Of a stretch of DNA of 64,000 bases, positions 8,816-17,391 are shown piece by piece. The stretch spans positions 36,079-100,078 of the forward strand of contig DLHF01000078.1 of assembly GCA_002483085.1 (NCBI GenBank), read 5' to 3'. Each line of letters opens with the position of its first letter. The stretch's first letter is position 1. The notes under the pieces are model-generated. The model searched no databases. It was not told where the DNA came from and saw nothing but the letters and a program-made list of their open reading frames with translations. Made by a program: the position numbers and the translations under genes. The stretch is from Ignavibacteria bacterium UBA7675. Lineage in GTDB: Bacteria > Bacteroidota > Ignavibacteria > Kapaibacteriales > UB7675.

Positions 8816-9604
8816 ATGAGCACTCCCAATATTCTTACTCTCTCGCCCATCGGCGTCATCCACACGCCGTACTCCGAGCGCTATGCCGCACCACGCCAGT
8901 CGGAAGCCTCCGAGCAGCGCACAGAAGGAGTGATCGAACTTTTTCCCGGAAAAAATTTCGAGCAAGCGCTATCCGATATTGAGGGATTCGACAAAATCTG
9001 GGTGCTGTACTGGTTTCACCGCAACACGACATGGAAGCCCAAAGTGCTGCCCCCACGAGGAAGAGTGCGCCGGGGATTATTTGCCACGCGCTCGCCCCAT
9101 CGCCCCAATCCAATCGGCATATCGGCAGTAACACTGCTCGGCGTGCAGGGGCGCATGCTTACTATTGAAAACCCCGACATGCTCGACGGTACACCGCTTA
9201 TCGACATCAAGCCCTATGTTCCCTACGCCGATGCTTTCCCAGAGGCGCGAGCCGGCTGGCTCGACGCTCTTCCCCAACGCGTATTTACCGTGGTGTGGTC
9301 GGAAGAAGCTGCCGCACAAAACACATGGCTGGCACCGCACACCGTCGACTTACGCAGCATTGTCGACCCGCTGCTACAGGTCGACCCATTTCCCCATCCA
9401 TACCGCCGTATCACTGTCCGCGAGGATGGCCTGTACTCCATGGCCTGCCAGTCGTGGCGAGTTGCGTTTGCCATAGAAGAAGATATTGTGCGGGTGATCG
9501 GCATCGACAGCGGCTACACACGCGAGCAGGTAGAAACAGCACTGGGGGGCACACTCCACCAGCAGCAAGCGCATCGGCATTGGTATGGCCTTCCCGCTCT
9601 GTAG
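8816..9604 (+). CDS. trmO: TrmO-like tRNA N6-methyltransferase (TsaA/YaeB family)
   Basis: TrmO methylates N6-threonylcarbamoyladenosine at tRNA position 37. The 262-residue product has the family hallmarks: the opening strand LSPIGVIHTPYSERY, GFDKIWVLYWFHRN, RGLFATRSPHRPNPIGISAVTLL and DGTPLIDIKPYVPYAD. The length is close to that of E. coli TrmO plus a short C-terminal extension (about 170-262), probably equivalent to its C-terminal domain. ATG 8816 is the first codon that keeps the conserved N terminus. An upstream extension overlaps the acetyltransferase gene and is rejected. Confidence 0.9.
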   Translation: MSTPNILTLSPIGVIHTPYSERYAAPRQSEASEQRTEGVIELFPGKNFEQALSDIEGFDKIWVLYWFHRNTTWKPKVLPPRGRVRRGLFATRSPHRPNPIGISAVTLLGVQGRMLTIENPDMLDGTPLIDIKPYVPYADAFPEARAGWLDALPQRVFTVVWSEEAAAQNTWLAPHTVDLRSIVDPLLQVDPFPHPYRRITVREDGLYSMACQSWRVAFAIEEDIVRVIGIDSGYTREQVETALGGTLHQQQAHRHWYGLPAL

Positions 9605-9933
9605 GTAGTAGCTTATCATTGTATGGCACGGGCGTCGTTGCCGGTAGGTTCAGTCGCTGTCGCCGGTCGCACGAGCCCACTGCGGTGAACCCCGGCACTA
9701 CACGCGGCGGATGGAAGTTATCATCGGCTCGTCCGCGCACCGTTCTTACGGTAACTGATGCGCGGACGTCAGCGCGGTGCGAAGAGGGAACACAAGAGCG
9801 GAGACGGCACTGTAAATAGTTCCTATAGTTTGGGAAGCGATTTCGCAAATACTCAAGATCGGCAGCATTTCCCGTCTATCGCTTTTTCTGTATATTTCCG
9901 CCATCAGCAATTTATCAATCCAATACAATAACT
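9605..9933. other. 329-base gap holding a repeat copy
   Basis: A long plus-strand repeat copy fills 9621-9808. The remaining 125 bases are AT-rich and probably carry the aminotransferase promoter (for example TATATTTC near 9892), but no element is certain. Confidence 0.5.
9621..9808 (+). repeat. Interspersed repeat, copy 3 (near full length)
   Basis: It begins TATGGCACGGGCGTCGTTG and has the central block CAGTCGCTGTCGCCGGTCGC. It then has ACACGCGGCGGATGGAAG and the nested hairpin with outer arms GTCCGCGCA (9731-9739) and TGCGCGGAC (9759-9767). It ends CAGCGCGGTGCGAAGAGGG and GAGCGGAGACGGCACTG. The right half is almost identical, inverted, to the copy at 7572-7668. Confidence 0.88.
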
Positions 9934-11127
9934 ATGGCGCGTTCCTTTATGTCGCAGCGTGTGCAGGAGTTTGGCACAACAGTATTTTCAGCAATAAGCG
10001 CATTGGCAAAGGAGTACGGCGCAGTCAATCTCGGGCAGGGATTTCCCGACTTCGATGGCCCAACCGCCGTCGTTGCAGCCGCACAGCAGGCCCTTGGCGA
10101 GGCGCATAACCAATACGCGATTTCTCATGGCGAGCCCGCGCTCCGCACGGCTATCGCAGCTCACACGCGCCGTTTCTACGACATTGAGCTCGACCCTACC
10201 GCAGAAGTGACCGTAACAAGTGGCGCCACCGAAGCGCTGTTTTCTGCGGCCTTCGCCTTTCTGGAACCGGGCGACGAGGCCATTGTGTTCGAGCCGTGCT
10301 ACGACTGCTATGTACCGGCTATACGCCTTGCCGGAGCAACTCCCAAGGCCGTAACGCTACACGCGCCGGATTTCCGCTTCGACCCCGTAGAGCTGCGGGC
10401 GGCCTTTTCGCACCGCACAAAAGCTATCTACATCAACACGCCACACAACCCATCGGGCACCGTGTTCAACAGCGACGAACTACAACTCATCGCCGATTTG
10501 TGCATCGAGCACAACGTGCTGGCAATCACCGACGAAGTGTACGAGCATCTTGTCTACGACGAAGCGCGCCACCTGCATCTGGCTTCCTTTCCCGGCATGG
10601 AAAGCCGCACACTTGCGATCTCCAGCATCGGCAAAACTTTTTCTCTTACAGGATGGAAAATCGGCTGGGCTACAGGCCATGCTGATTTGCATACAGCACT
10701 GCGCCGCGTGCACCAGTACAGCGTGTTTGCAACAGCAACACCGCTTCAGTACGCGAGCGCCCACGCGCTGTCCATGCCCGACGAATATTTCGCCGAACTG
10801 CGCCGCGAATACACTGAACGCCGCGACTTCCTCGTCCACGTGCTCGACAAAGCGCAGCTACAGCCGCGCACGCCCGAAGGAAGCTATTTTATATTGTGCG
10901 ACATTGCAGAATATCCATTCGACGACGGTGCAGCATTTTGCAACTATCTGATTCGGGACATCGGTGTGGCAGCTATTCCCACCGAAACATTCTACCAGCA
11001 CCCGGAGTACGGTCGTAAGCTCGTGCGCTTTGCCTTTTGCAAAACAATGGAGACGCTTCAAGCCGCAGCAGAACGCCTCGCGCATCTGCATGCAGATACC
11101 CCGGCAGGGCGCCTCTTCAACCCATAA
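9934..11127 (+). CDS. PLP-dependent class I/II aminotransferase, methionine/kynurenine aminotransferase-like
   Basis: The 397-residue enzyme is a fold-type I aminotransferase. The Schiff-base lysine is K234 in SSIGKTFSLTGWKIGW. Other family marks are NLGQGFPDFDGP near the N terminus, VTSGATEALF for phosphate binding, NTPHNPSGTVF, and ITDEVYEHLVYD with the PLP aspartate. The GQGFPDFDGP opening and overall pattern are typical of the YbdL/kynurenine-aminotransferase group, so methionine or another hydrophobic amino acid is a likely substrate. This is an inference. An aldo/keto reductase follows 9 bases later and is probably co-transcribed. Confidence 0.92.
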   Translation: MARSFMSQRVQEFGTTVFSAISALAKEYGAVNLGQGFPDFDGPTAVVAAAQQALGEAHNQYAISHGEPALRTAIAAHTRRFYDIELDPTAEVTVTSGATEALFSAAFAFLEPGDEAIVFEPCYDCYVPAIRLAGATPKAVTLHAPDFRFDPVELRAAFSHRTKAIYINTPHNPSGTVFNSDELQLIADLCIEHNVLAITDEVYEHLVYDEARHLHLASFPGMESRTLAISSIGKTFSLTGWKIGWATGHADLHTALRRVHQYSVFATATPLQYASAHALSMPDEYFAELRREYTERRDFLVHVLDKAQLQPRTPEGSYFILCDIAEYPFDDGAAFCNYLIRDIGVAAIPTETFYQHPEYGRKLVRFAFCKTMETLQAAAERLAHLHADTPAGRLFNP

Positions 11128-11136
11128 GGATTTGTT

Positions 11137-12108
11137 ATGAATTACACACATCTCGGCAGAACGGGCTTATCAGTAAGCAAACTGTGCCTCGGCACCATGA
11201 ACTTCGGCCCGTACACTTCAGAAGCAGACAGTTTTGCAATTATGGATCGAGCGTTAGAACTCGGTATTAATTTTTTCGACACAGCAAATGTGTACGGACA
11301 GGACAAGGGTCGTGGCGCGACTGAAGAAATCATCGGGAACTGGCTTGCCCAGGGTAGTGAGCGGCGCGACAACATCGTACTGGCTACCAAAGTATATGGC
11401 AGAATGGCCGATGGCCCCAACAACTGGAAGCTCTCGGCGTACCACATCCGCAAAGCGTGTGAGGACAGCCTGCGCCGCCTCAAGACTGATCATATCGACC
11501 TGTACCAAATGCACCACATCGACCGCGAAACACCGTGGGAAGAAGTGTGGCAGGCAATGGAACAGCTCGTGCGAGAAGGCAAGGTGCTCTACGTGGGAAG
11601 CAGCAACTTCGCTGCGTGGAATATTGCCCAAGCAAACTGCATAGCGCAGAATCGCCATTTCCTCGGCCTTGTCTCCGAGCAAAGCATTTACAGCCTACGC
11701 AATAGGCACATCGAGCTCGAAGTTATTCCCGCATGCCGTGCCTTTGGTCTTGGTCTGCTGCCGTGGAGTCCGCTCGGCGGTGGTATCTTGTGTGGTGTGC
11801 TCGATGGCGAACGCACCGGACGCCGCGCTCGCCCACAGCTCCAAGCATCAGTAGACAAACTGCGTCCGCAGCTCGAACGCTACGAAGCATTGTGCAATAG
11901 CCTCGGCCATGCCCCCGCCGATGTCGCTCTTGCCTGGACACTGCACAATCCCGTCGTAACAGCACCGATTATCGGACCGCGCACAATAGAACAGCTCGAA
12001 GAAAATGTGCGAGCGCTCGATCTCCATCTCTCCGAAGAAACAATGAGCGAACTCGATGCGATCTGGCCCGGCCCGGGCAACCAAGCTCCTGAAGCCTACG
12101 CATGGTAA
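11137..12108 (+). CDS. Aldo/keto reductase
   Basis: This is an NAD(P)H-dependent oxidoreductase of the aldo/keto reductase superfamily, 323 residues, TIM barrel. Recognisable parts are LGRTGLSVSKLCLGTMNFG at the N terminus, GINFFDTANVYG with the catalytic Asp and Tyr, the lysine in VLATKVYG, the histidine in YQMHHID, and a C-terminal nucleotide-binding stretch around ALAWTLHNPVVTAPIIGPRTIEQ split by the usual loop. AAGGA precedes the ATG. The substrate cannot be predicted. Confidence 0.93.
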   Translation: MNYTHLGRTGLSVSKLCLGTMNFGPYTSEADSFAIMDRALELGINFFDTANVYGQDKGRGATEEIIGNWLAQGSERRDNIVLATKVYGRMADGPNNWKLSAYHIRKACEDSLRRLKTDHIDLYQMHHIDRETPWEEVWQAMEQLVREGKVLYVGSSNFAAWNIAQANCIAQNRHFLGLVSEQSIYSLRNRHIELEVIPACRAFGLGLLPWSPLGGGILCGVLDGERTGRRARPQLQASVDKLRPQLERYEALCNSLGHAPADVALAWTLHNPVVTAPIIGPRTIEQLEENVRALDLHLSEETMSELDAIWPGPGNQAPEAYAW

Positions 12109-12429
12109 TATCCTGTAGCTATGATTGCTGGTGAAAATAGACTGTGGCACGGGCGTCTCCGACCAGGCGCCCGGGCACTGCTGCCAGTCTATAAAATAAG
12201 TAGTCGCGCTTCAGCCTCCGCTCTGGCCATTCGTCTCCGCACCGCGCTGCACCTCCGCCTCGTGGCTTTCCCCCCGGCAACCGCACTACAAAACAAACAC
12301 AGGCAGCATCCGCCCCCGCCGCATTCAAGAGCGCGGCGAACTCTATTCGATAAAACATATTGCAGGAACTCCACGCGGCTGTAGATTTGCGATCAGTCCA
12401 CAGTGTTCTACACAGATACAGTTCCAATC
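12109..12429. other. 321-base gap with mosaic repeat
   Basis: It contains the two oppositely oriented repeat fragments at 12143-12165 and 12226-12276. Nothing else was recognised; there is no convincing gene. Confidence 0.5.
12143..12276. repeat. Interspersed repeat, copy 4 (mosaic of two inverted fragments)
   Basis: A plus-strand 5' end (GTGGCACGGGCGTCTCC, 12144-12160) is followed by a minus-strand 3' part. Read on the minus strand, that part is CCACGAGGCGGAGG, then TGCAGCGCGGTGCGGAGACG (12235-12254). The two fragments face each other, unlike the linear order in other copies, so this locus looks rearranged. Confidence 0.75.
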
Positions 12430-12774
12430 ATGCCTGCATTCCTGCAAACCGTATTGCTGCTGATAGCATCGAATATTTTCATGACATTTGCCTGGTATTC
12501 CCATTTAAAAAACCTGTCGGGTCGGTCGTGGTATATCGCTGTGCTCGCAAGCTGGGGAATCGCCTTGTTCGAGTATGTGCTCATGGTTCCGGCCAACCGC
12601 ATTGGCTATGAACACGGGTTGACCTTGCCGCAGCTCAAAATTATTCAAGAAGCTGTTACGCTGGCAATATTCGTACCCTTTGCCCTGTTTTATATGAATC
12701 AGCCTCTTAAACTCGATTATCTCTGGGCTGGTTTGTGCTTGGTAGGCGCCGTATATTTTATTTTTCGCTCGTAA
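12430..12774 (+). CDS. DUF486 (DMT-like) small membrane protein
   Basis: The 114-residue inner-membrane protein has four predicted hydrophobic helices (about 3-20, 32-50, 66-86, 95-112). It matches the DUF486 family, a short relative of drug/metabolite transporters. Typical features are IFMTFAWYSHLK in the first helix region, WGIALFEYVLMVPANRIGY, and LKIIQEAVTLAIFVPFALFYM. ATG 12430 gives the normal family length. The function of the family is not established. Confidence 0.88.
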   Translation: MPAFLQTVLLLIASNIFMTFAWYSHLKNLSGRSWYIAVLASWGIALFEYVLMVPANRIGYEHGLTLPQLKIIQEAVTLAIFVPFALFYMNQPLKLDYLWAGLCLVGAVYFIFRS

Positions 12775-12921
12775 AAGCGTAACCAAATTGCAACGCGGGA
12801 ATTTCTCAAAAACCGGCCTTTCCCAGATTTTTTTTGGTGGAGAAGCCAGTCTACGATAATTTAGGCAGTTTTATAGTTCAGGCAATTGCTATTTCTCTTT
12901 TTTCACGAAAGGAATGCTTTA

Positions 12922-13626
12922 ATGAAATCTCTTACCATTGCATTTCTCGGTCTTGCCGTTATTGGCTGCCAGGGAAATGCTCAACAAAAGAAAACCGACG
13001 CTGGGCTGAAAACGCAGAAGGACAGCGTAAGCTATACCATCGGTATTAGCATCGGCAAAAACATGCAGCAGCAAAGCGTTGATATCGATCCCGATCTTCT
13101 GCTTGTCGGCCTCAAAGCTGGCCTTGCAAACGACACTACCAAAATGCTCCTCACCGAGCAGCAAATGGGCGAGCTGATGCAGCGTTTCCAAATGGAAATG
13201 ATGGCTAAACAGCAGGAGAAAATGCGCAAGGAAGGCGATGAGAACAAGAAAAAGGGCGATGAGTTCCTCGCTGCAAACAAGAACAAACCGGGTGTTCAGA
13301 CTACTGCCAGTGGCCTGCAATACAAAATCATCAAAGAAGGTACCGGAGCAATTCCGACCGAGAAAAGCAAGCTCACAGCTCATTACAAAGGCATGCTGAC
13401 CGACGGCAAAGTATTCGATAGCTCGTATGATCGCAATCAGCCGTTTGAGCTTACAATGGGCGGTGTTATCGCCGGCTGGCAAGAAGCGCTGAAGCTGATG
13501 AAAGCAGGCTCGAAGTGGGAACTCTACATTCCTTCGAACCTCGCTTACGGTGAACAAGGTGCTCCCCCCGCTATTCCGCCGAATTCCGTGCTTGTTTTTG
13601 AACTCGAACTTCTCAAAGTCGAATAA
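12922..13626 (+). CDS. FKBP-type peptidyl-prolyl isomerase lipoprotein (Mip/FkpA-like)
   Basis: It catalyses proline cis-trans isomerisation in the periplasm. The 234-residue protein starts with a lipoprotein signal (LGLAVIGC, lipidated Cys near 14). An N-terminal helical dimerisation domain (SVSYTIGISIGKNMQQQ to about 115) includes a very charged helix. The FKBP domain covers about 130-234 with the pocket residues in LTAHYKGMLTDGKVFDSSYD, VIAGWQEAL and LAYGEQGAPPAIPPNS. AAAGGA precedes ATG 12922. A strong hairpin follows the stop. Confidence 0.94.
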   Translation: MKSLTIAFLGLAVIGCQGNAQQKKTDAGLKTQKDSVSYTIGISIGKNMQQQSVDIDPDLLLVGLKAGLANDTTKMLLTEQQMGELMQRFQMEMMAKQQEKMRKEGDENKKKGDEFLAANKNKPGVQTTASGLQYKIIKEGTGAIPTEKSKLTAHYKGMLTDGKVFDSSYDRNQPFELTMGGVIAGWQEALKLMKAGSKWELYIPSNLAYGEQGAPPAIPPNSVLVFELELLKVE

Positions 13627-13650
13627 GCAGCACGCATCCTATAGAACTTA

Positions 13651-13677
13651 CATCGCCCCGCCCCGTGCGGGGCGATG
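13651..13677. terminator. Bidirectional hairpin between the FKBP gene and arsC
   Basis: CATCGCCCCG pairs perfectly with CGGGGCGATG around a 7-base loop. It lies between two convergent genes and is followed by few T residues on either strand, so it may serve both. Confidence 0.65.
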
Positions 13678-13680
13678 TGT

Positions 13681-14139
13681 TTACAAGCCGTCTTCCTCCA
13701 ACAAACCCGTCTTCCATTGGTCGTCGCCCACACGCCACACCAGATCGCGTTGCACAAAGTCCACAATCTCATCGCGCACACATCGGTACTGCTCAAGCGC
13801 TTCTGCCTCTGTCCCCCGCGCTTTTGTCGGGTCTTCAATCTCCCAGTGCACATACGTGAACTGCCCGGGAAATCCCACCCAATGCTCGCGATCAATCTCG
13901 CACACGGTAATCACAAGATCAAACGTGTGCCCGAGAAATGCGTCGATGGTTTTGGCTTCTTGCCCCGAAATATCAATTCCTATTTCTCGCATGACTTGTA
14001 CAGCATAGCTGTCTATCCGCCCCGGCAGTATCCCAGCGCTTGCCACTTTTACCGAGTCGTTGGACATCGAGCGAATAATTCCTTCGGCCATCTGCGACCG
14101 ACTGTTGTTGTGCATACACAGTACAAGAATCGAGTACAT
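13681..14139 (-). CDS. Arsenate reductase/low-molecular-weight tyrosine phosphatase family protein
   Basis: The 152-residue protein has the family P-loop near the N terminus: C8-x5-R14 in VLCMHNNSRSQMAEG, the signature of thioredoxin-coupled ArsC proteins. The second ArsC cysteine is present (C80 in VITVCEIDREHW), and a C-terminal EDPTKARG supplies the DP motif. The third redox cysteine of the ArsC triad, expected seven residues after C80, is a tryptophan here. The enzyme may therefore be a phosphatase, or use another reductant. ATG 14139 is preceded by an ideal GGAGG (14143-14147). Confidence 0.87.
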   Translation of the reverse strand: MYSILVLCMHNNSRSQMAEGIIRSMSNDSVKVASAGILPGRIDSYAVQVMREIGIDISGQEAKTIDAFLGHTFDLVITVCEIDREHWVGFPGQFTYVHWEIEDPTKARGTEAEALEQYRCVRDEIVDFVQRDLVWRVGDDQWKTGLLEEDGL

Positions 14140-14556
14140 ATTACCTCCATAGAGTACATTCCGTGTGTCGCTGCCCCCCGCTTGCTGGCAGCGCACGATC
14201 CGCCATATCTCTAACGCTCACAGGCGCGGAGAAGATTCCTGTAAAGCCTTTTTTTGCACGGCAGTACCGCTGTTCTTTACACCTGCTCAAACTACGCACC
14301 ACAGCGCGCAGCAGCAACACATATTTCGGCTGAATAATGCTTCACAACAAACACTACAAGCGCCGATTCACAGCCCGCAACAACCAGTTATCCCCTCGTA
14401 AAAACAGTAAAAGAAGCGCCATAGAACACAGGCGTTCGGAAGCGTTCCCACCGAAAGCGCTTGTTGCAAACATTTTTTGATGTAATTTCGCCTCCGTTTT
14501 GAACGGATTTGGTCTCCGTCCCGGGACGGAAACCGACTTTTGAAGTAAATGTCCAA
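14140..14556. other. 417-base divergent gap
   Basis: This gap lies between arsC (minus) and the transporter (plus). Apart from the arsC ribosome site, a weak stem (GCTGCC/GGCAGC near 14170-14192) and the palindrome at 14511-14534, nothing was recognised. It has no interspersed-repeat copy, unlike most gaps of this size here. Confidence 0.5.
14511..14534. promoter_or_regulatory. Near-perfect palindrome just upstream of the transporter gene
   Basis: TCCGTCCCGGGACGGA (14515-14530) is a perfect 16-base palindrome, extended to 24 bases by GGT and ACC with one mismatch. It lies 22 bases before the ATG, where it could be an operator or a leader hairpin controlling ribosome access. Confidence 0.5.
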
Positions 14557-16500
14557 ATGGAAGACTCAGGCAATAGTCCGCGAAGACGCGAAAGCGCTTT
14601 CAGACGCTGGTTCCTTGAACCACAGGTAAAAGAAACAGTAGGTCCTCACGAACGCGAAGGCGTGCATCACGCTCAGCCCTGGTGGAAAGTGATGTGCCTT
14701 ACAGGTGTCGATTACTTCTCCACGCTCGGCTACCAACCGGGTATCGCATTTCTGGCCGCTGGCGTTATCTCCCCATTTGCAACGCTGATTCTTATTCTGC
14801 TTACGCTGTTTGGCGCTTTGCCCATCTACCGGCAGGTAGCTGCGGCAAGTCCACATGGCGAAGGCTCGATATCCATGCTCGAAATGCTCCTCCCGCGCTG
14901 GAAGGGCAAGCTGTTTGTTCTGTGTTTGCTGGGATTCGTCGCTACCGACTTTATCATTACTATCACCCTGTCGGCTGCCGATGCAACTGCACACATTATC
15001 GAAAACCCCTTTGCTGGCGATATTATCAAAACCCATCCTGTTGTTGTTACGCTGGTGCTTGTCGCTTTTCTCGGCGCTGTTTTTCTTAAAGGCTTTAAGG
15101 AAGCCATTGGCTTAGCTGTGTTCCTCGTAGGTGCTTACCTTACGCTCAACCTTGTTGTAGCAGCGCGCGGCCTCTACGAAGTATTTCTGCATCCGGAAGT
15201 GCTGCCCAACTGGCAGAATGCTCTTTCGCTCCAGTACAGCAATCCTATGATGATCATAGGCTTGTCGTTGTTCCTCTTTCCCAAGCTCGCTCTCGGCCTC
15301 TCGGGATTTGAAACTGGTGTGGCTGTTATGCCATTAGTACAGGGCGATCCGTCCGATACGTATAAGTCCCCCGAAGGGCGCATACGCAATACACACAAGC
15401 TGCTGAGCACTGCGGCGCTTATTATGAGCGTGCTGCTGCTTACCAGTAGTATGATTACTACCCTGCTGATTCCCCCGGCGGCATTCCAGCCCGGTGGTGC
15501 AGCAAATGGCCGCGCTCTCGCATTTCTGGCACATCAGTACCTCGGCGAAGGCTTTGGCTCGCTGTACGATGTCAGTACAATTCTCATTCTGTGGTTTGCC
15601 GGTTCGTCGGCTATGGCAGGGCTACTCAATATCGTGCCGCGCTATCTGCCGCGCTATGGTATGGCTCCAGAATGGGCACGCGCTACACGCCCCCTGGTCC
15701 TTGTGTTTACAACGATTGCTTTTGTCGTCACTTATATTTTCAAGGCAGATGTCGATGCCCAGGGTGGCGCGTATGCTACTGGTGTGCTCGTACTGATGAG
15801 CTCGGCGGCAATTGCAGTTACTCTGGCAAACTGGAAACAGCGGACGGCCAAGCGCTATATGTTCGCTTTTATCGCACTTGTCTTTTTGTACACAACTATC
15901 ATTAACATGATCGAACGCCCCGAGGGTATTCAGATCGCCTCGTTCTTTATCGGTTTTATTGTTCTTACATCGCTGATTTCCCGTGTGCAACGCTCTACCG
16001 AACTTCGGGTAGAACGCATTATTATCGATGAGACAGCCGAGAAATTTATCCAGACTCTGCAAAAAGGCGATATCCGCATTATTGCCAACCGGCGCGATAA
16101 AGGCGATGCAGCCGAGTATGCGTGGAAGGAAAAGGAAAAGCGCGAAGACAATCATATCCCTCCCGATGCGCCTATTGTGTTTCTGGAAATTAGCGTGGGC
16201 GATGCCTCCGACTTTACCGATGAACTCGTTGTGCAGGGTGTACAGGTAGAAGACTATTGCATTTTGCGCGCTCAAAGCTCGGCAGTACCCAATGCGATTG
16301 CCGCGTTCCTGCTGTATTTGCGCGATAGAACAGGGCGCACGCCCCATGTGTATTTTGGCTGGACAGAAGGCAATCCCATTACCTACCTGCTGCGCTATAT
16401 CGCTTTTGGCGAAGGCGATACAGCTCCGACAACACGCGAAGTACTGCGCCAAGCTGAACCTAATCCAGATCGCCGACCCGCAGTCCATGTGGCAGGATAA
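14557..16500 (+). CDS. APC-superfamily amino acid/ion permease
   Basis: The 647-residue inner-membrane transporter has a soluble N-terminal segment of about 50 residues, then about 12 hydrophobic helices between roughly 55 and 480. The first holds TGVDYFSTLGYQPGIAF, the unwound-helix region typical of the APC superfamily, followed by GEGSISMLEMLLPRWKGK. A soluble C-terminal domain of about 150 residues is probably cytoplasmic and regulatory. The substrate is unknown; K+ and amino acid transport are both possible for this family. A TTG at 14509 is open, but ATG 14557 keeps the palindrome outside the gene. Confidence 0.85.
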   Translation: MEDSGNSPRRRESAFRRWFLEPQVKETVGPHEREGVHHAQPWWKVMCLTGVDYFSTLGYQPGIAFLAAGVISPFATLILILLTLFGALPIYRQVAAASPHGEGSISMLEMLLPRWKGKLFVLCLLGFVATDFIITITLSAADATAHIIENPFAGDIIKTHPVVVTLVLVAFLGAVFLKGFKEAIGLAVFLVGAYLTLNLVVAARGLYEVFLHPEVLPNWQNALSLQYSNPMMIIGLSLFLFPKLALGLSGFETGVAVMPLVQGDPSDTYKSPEGRIRNTHKLLSTAALIMSVLLLTSSMITTLLIPPAAFQPGGAANGRALAFLAHQYLGEGFGSLYDVSTILILWFAGSSAMAGLLNIVPRYLPRYGMAPEWARATRPLVLVFTTIAFVVTYIFKADVDAQGGAYATGVLVLMSSAAIAVTLANWKQRTAKRYMFAFIALVFLYTTIINMIERPEGIQIASFFIGFIVLTSLISRVQRSTELRVERIIIDETAEKFIQTLQKGDIRIIANRRDKGDAAEYAWKEKEKREDNHIPPDAPIVFLEISVGDASDFTDELVVQGVQVEDYCILRAQSSAVPNAIAAFLLYLRDRTGRTPHVYFGWTEGNPITYLLRYIAFGEGDTAPTTREVLRQAEPNPDRRPAVHVAG

Positions 16501-16551
16501 TAGGTATGCCCGCATGGTTTGTTTCTACTGTTTATAGTTCGGAACATCTGT

Positions 16552-16977
16552 ATGACAAAAAATTATTCCAATGCTGAAATCACCGTGCACTGGCAGCCCG
16601 AGAAGTGTATCCATTCGGCGCGGTGTATCCGCAGCCTGCCCACAGTGTTCCATGTGCAAAAGCGCCCGTGGATTACTCTGGAAGATGGCTCGACAGAAGA
16701 CATTATCCGCACTGTAGATCATTGTCCGTCCGGTGCACTGTCCTACTCGCACAATCAGGACAAAACAGCGGTACAGCCCGCTTCTACAGCACAGCCCGCC
16801 GCCGAAATCAGGCTTATGGCCAATGGCCCGCTGCTTGTAAAAGGCGAATGCGTGCTTGTGGACAGCAATGGCAATGAGCTGACAACAAGCGGAACATTTG
16901 CTCTCTGCCGCTGCGGTTCGTCCAGCAATAAACCATTCTGCGATGGCACACATAAACGTATAGAGTTCCAGGGATGA
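16552..16977 (+). CDS. Divergent 4Fe-4S (Fer4_19) and CDGSH iron-sulfur domain protein
   Basis: The 141-residue fusion protein carries two iron-sulfur modules. An N-terminal divergent ferredoxin domain (about 5-68) has KCIHSARCIRSLP and VDHCPSGALSY. A C-terminal CDGSH domain (about 85-141) ends FALCRCGSSSNKPFCDGTHK, the CxC-x8-CDGxH 2Fe-2S binding signature. The combination is known in bacterial mono-cluster/CDGSH proteins of uncertain role, probably redox or iron-sulfur handling. It precedes a rhodanese gene by 32 bases, a plausible sulfur/redox operon. Confidence 0.9.
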   Translation: MTKNYSNAEITVHWQPEKCIHSARCIRSLPTVFHVQKRPWITLEDGSTEDIIRTVDHCPSGALSYSHNQDKTAVQPASTAQPAAEIRLMANGPLLVKGECVLVDSNGNELTTSGTFALCRCGSSSNKPFCDGTHKRIEFQG

Positions 16978-17009
16978 TCTGGTATTTTCCAACCTTTTAA
17001 GGTAGTCGT

Positions 17010-17384
17010 ATGATACATTCTTCCGGATTTCTCAGCATTGTCAACGACGCAAAATCGCGTGTGCGCGAAACAACAGTCGAAGAAGTAAAACAGCGATTGG
17101 ACAACGGCGAATCGTTCTACTTGGTGGATGTCCGCGAGGATAATGAGTGGAACAACGGCAAGCTGCCCGGTGCTGTGCATCTCGGCAAAGGTGTGATAGA
17201 ACGCGATATCGAAAACACGATACCCGACACCAACGCCGATATTGTCCTGTACTGCGGCGGTGGCTTCCGCTCTGCTCTGGCAGCCGACAACCTCCAGAAA
17301 ATGGGATATACAAATGTGATCTCGATGGATGGCGGCTACAAAGGCTGGGCAACAGCGGGCTATCCCGTAGACAAGCCGGAATAA
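17010..17384 (+). CDS. Rhodanese-domain protein
   Basis: The single-domain rhodanese of 124 residues would carry sulfur as a persulfide on Cys82 (VLYCGGGFRS, the active loop). Other family elements are FYLVDVREDNEWNNGKLPGAVHLGKG and the closing GGYKGWATAGYPV. No signal peptide is visible, so it is probably cytoplasmic. It follows the iron-sulfur protein and is closed by a strong terminator. Confidence 0.92.
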   Translation: MIHSSGFLSIVNDAKSRVRETTVEEVKQRLDNGESFYLVDVREDNEWNNGKLPGAVHLGKGVIERDIENTIPDTNADIVLYCGGGFRSALAADNLQKMGYTNVISMDGGYKGWATAGYPVDKPE

Positions 17385-17391
17385 AACGAGC

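Noticed and set aside
15622..16515. A 297-codon open frame on the minus strand
   Set aside because: It is antisense to the transporter and has no recognisable domain.
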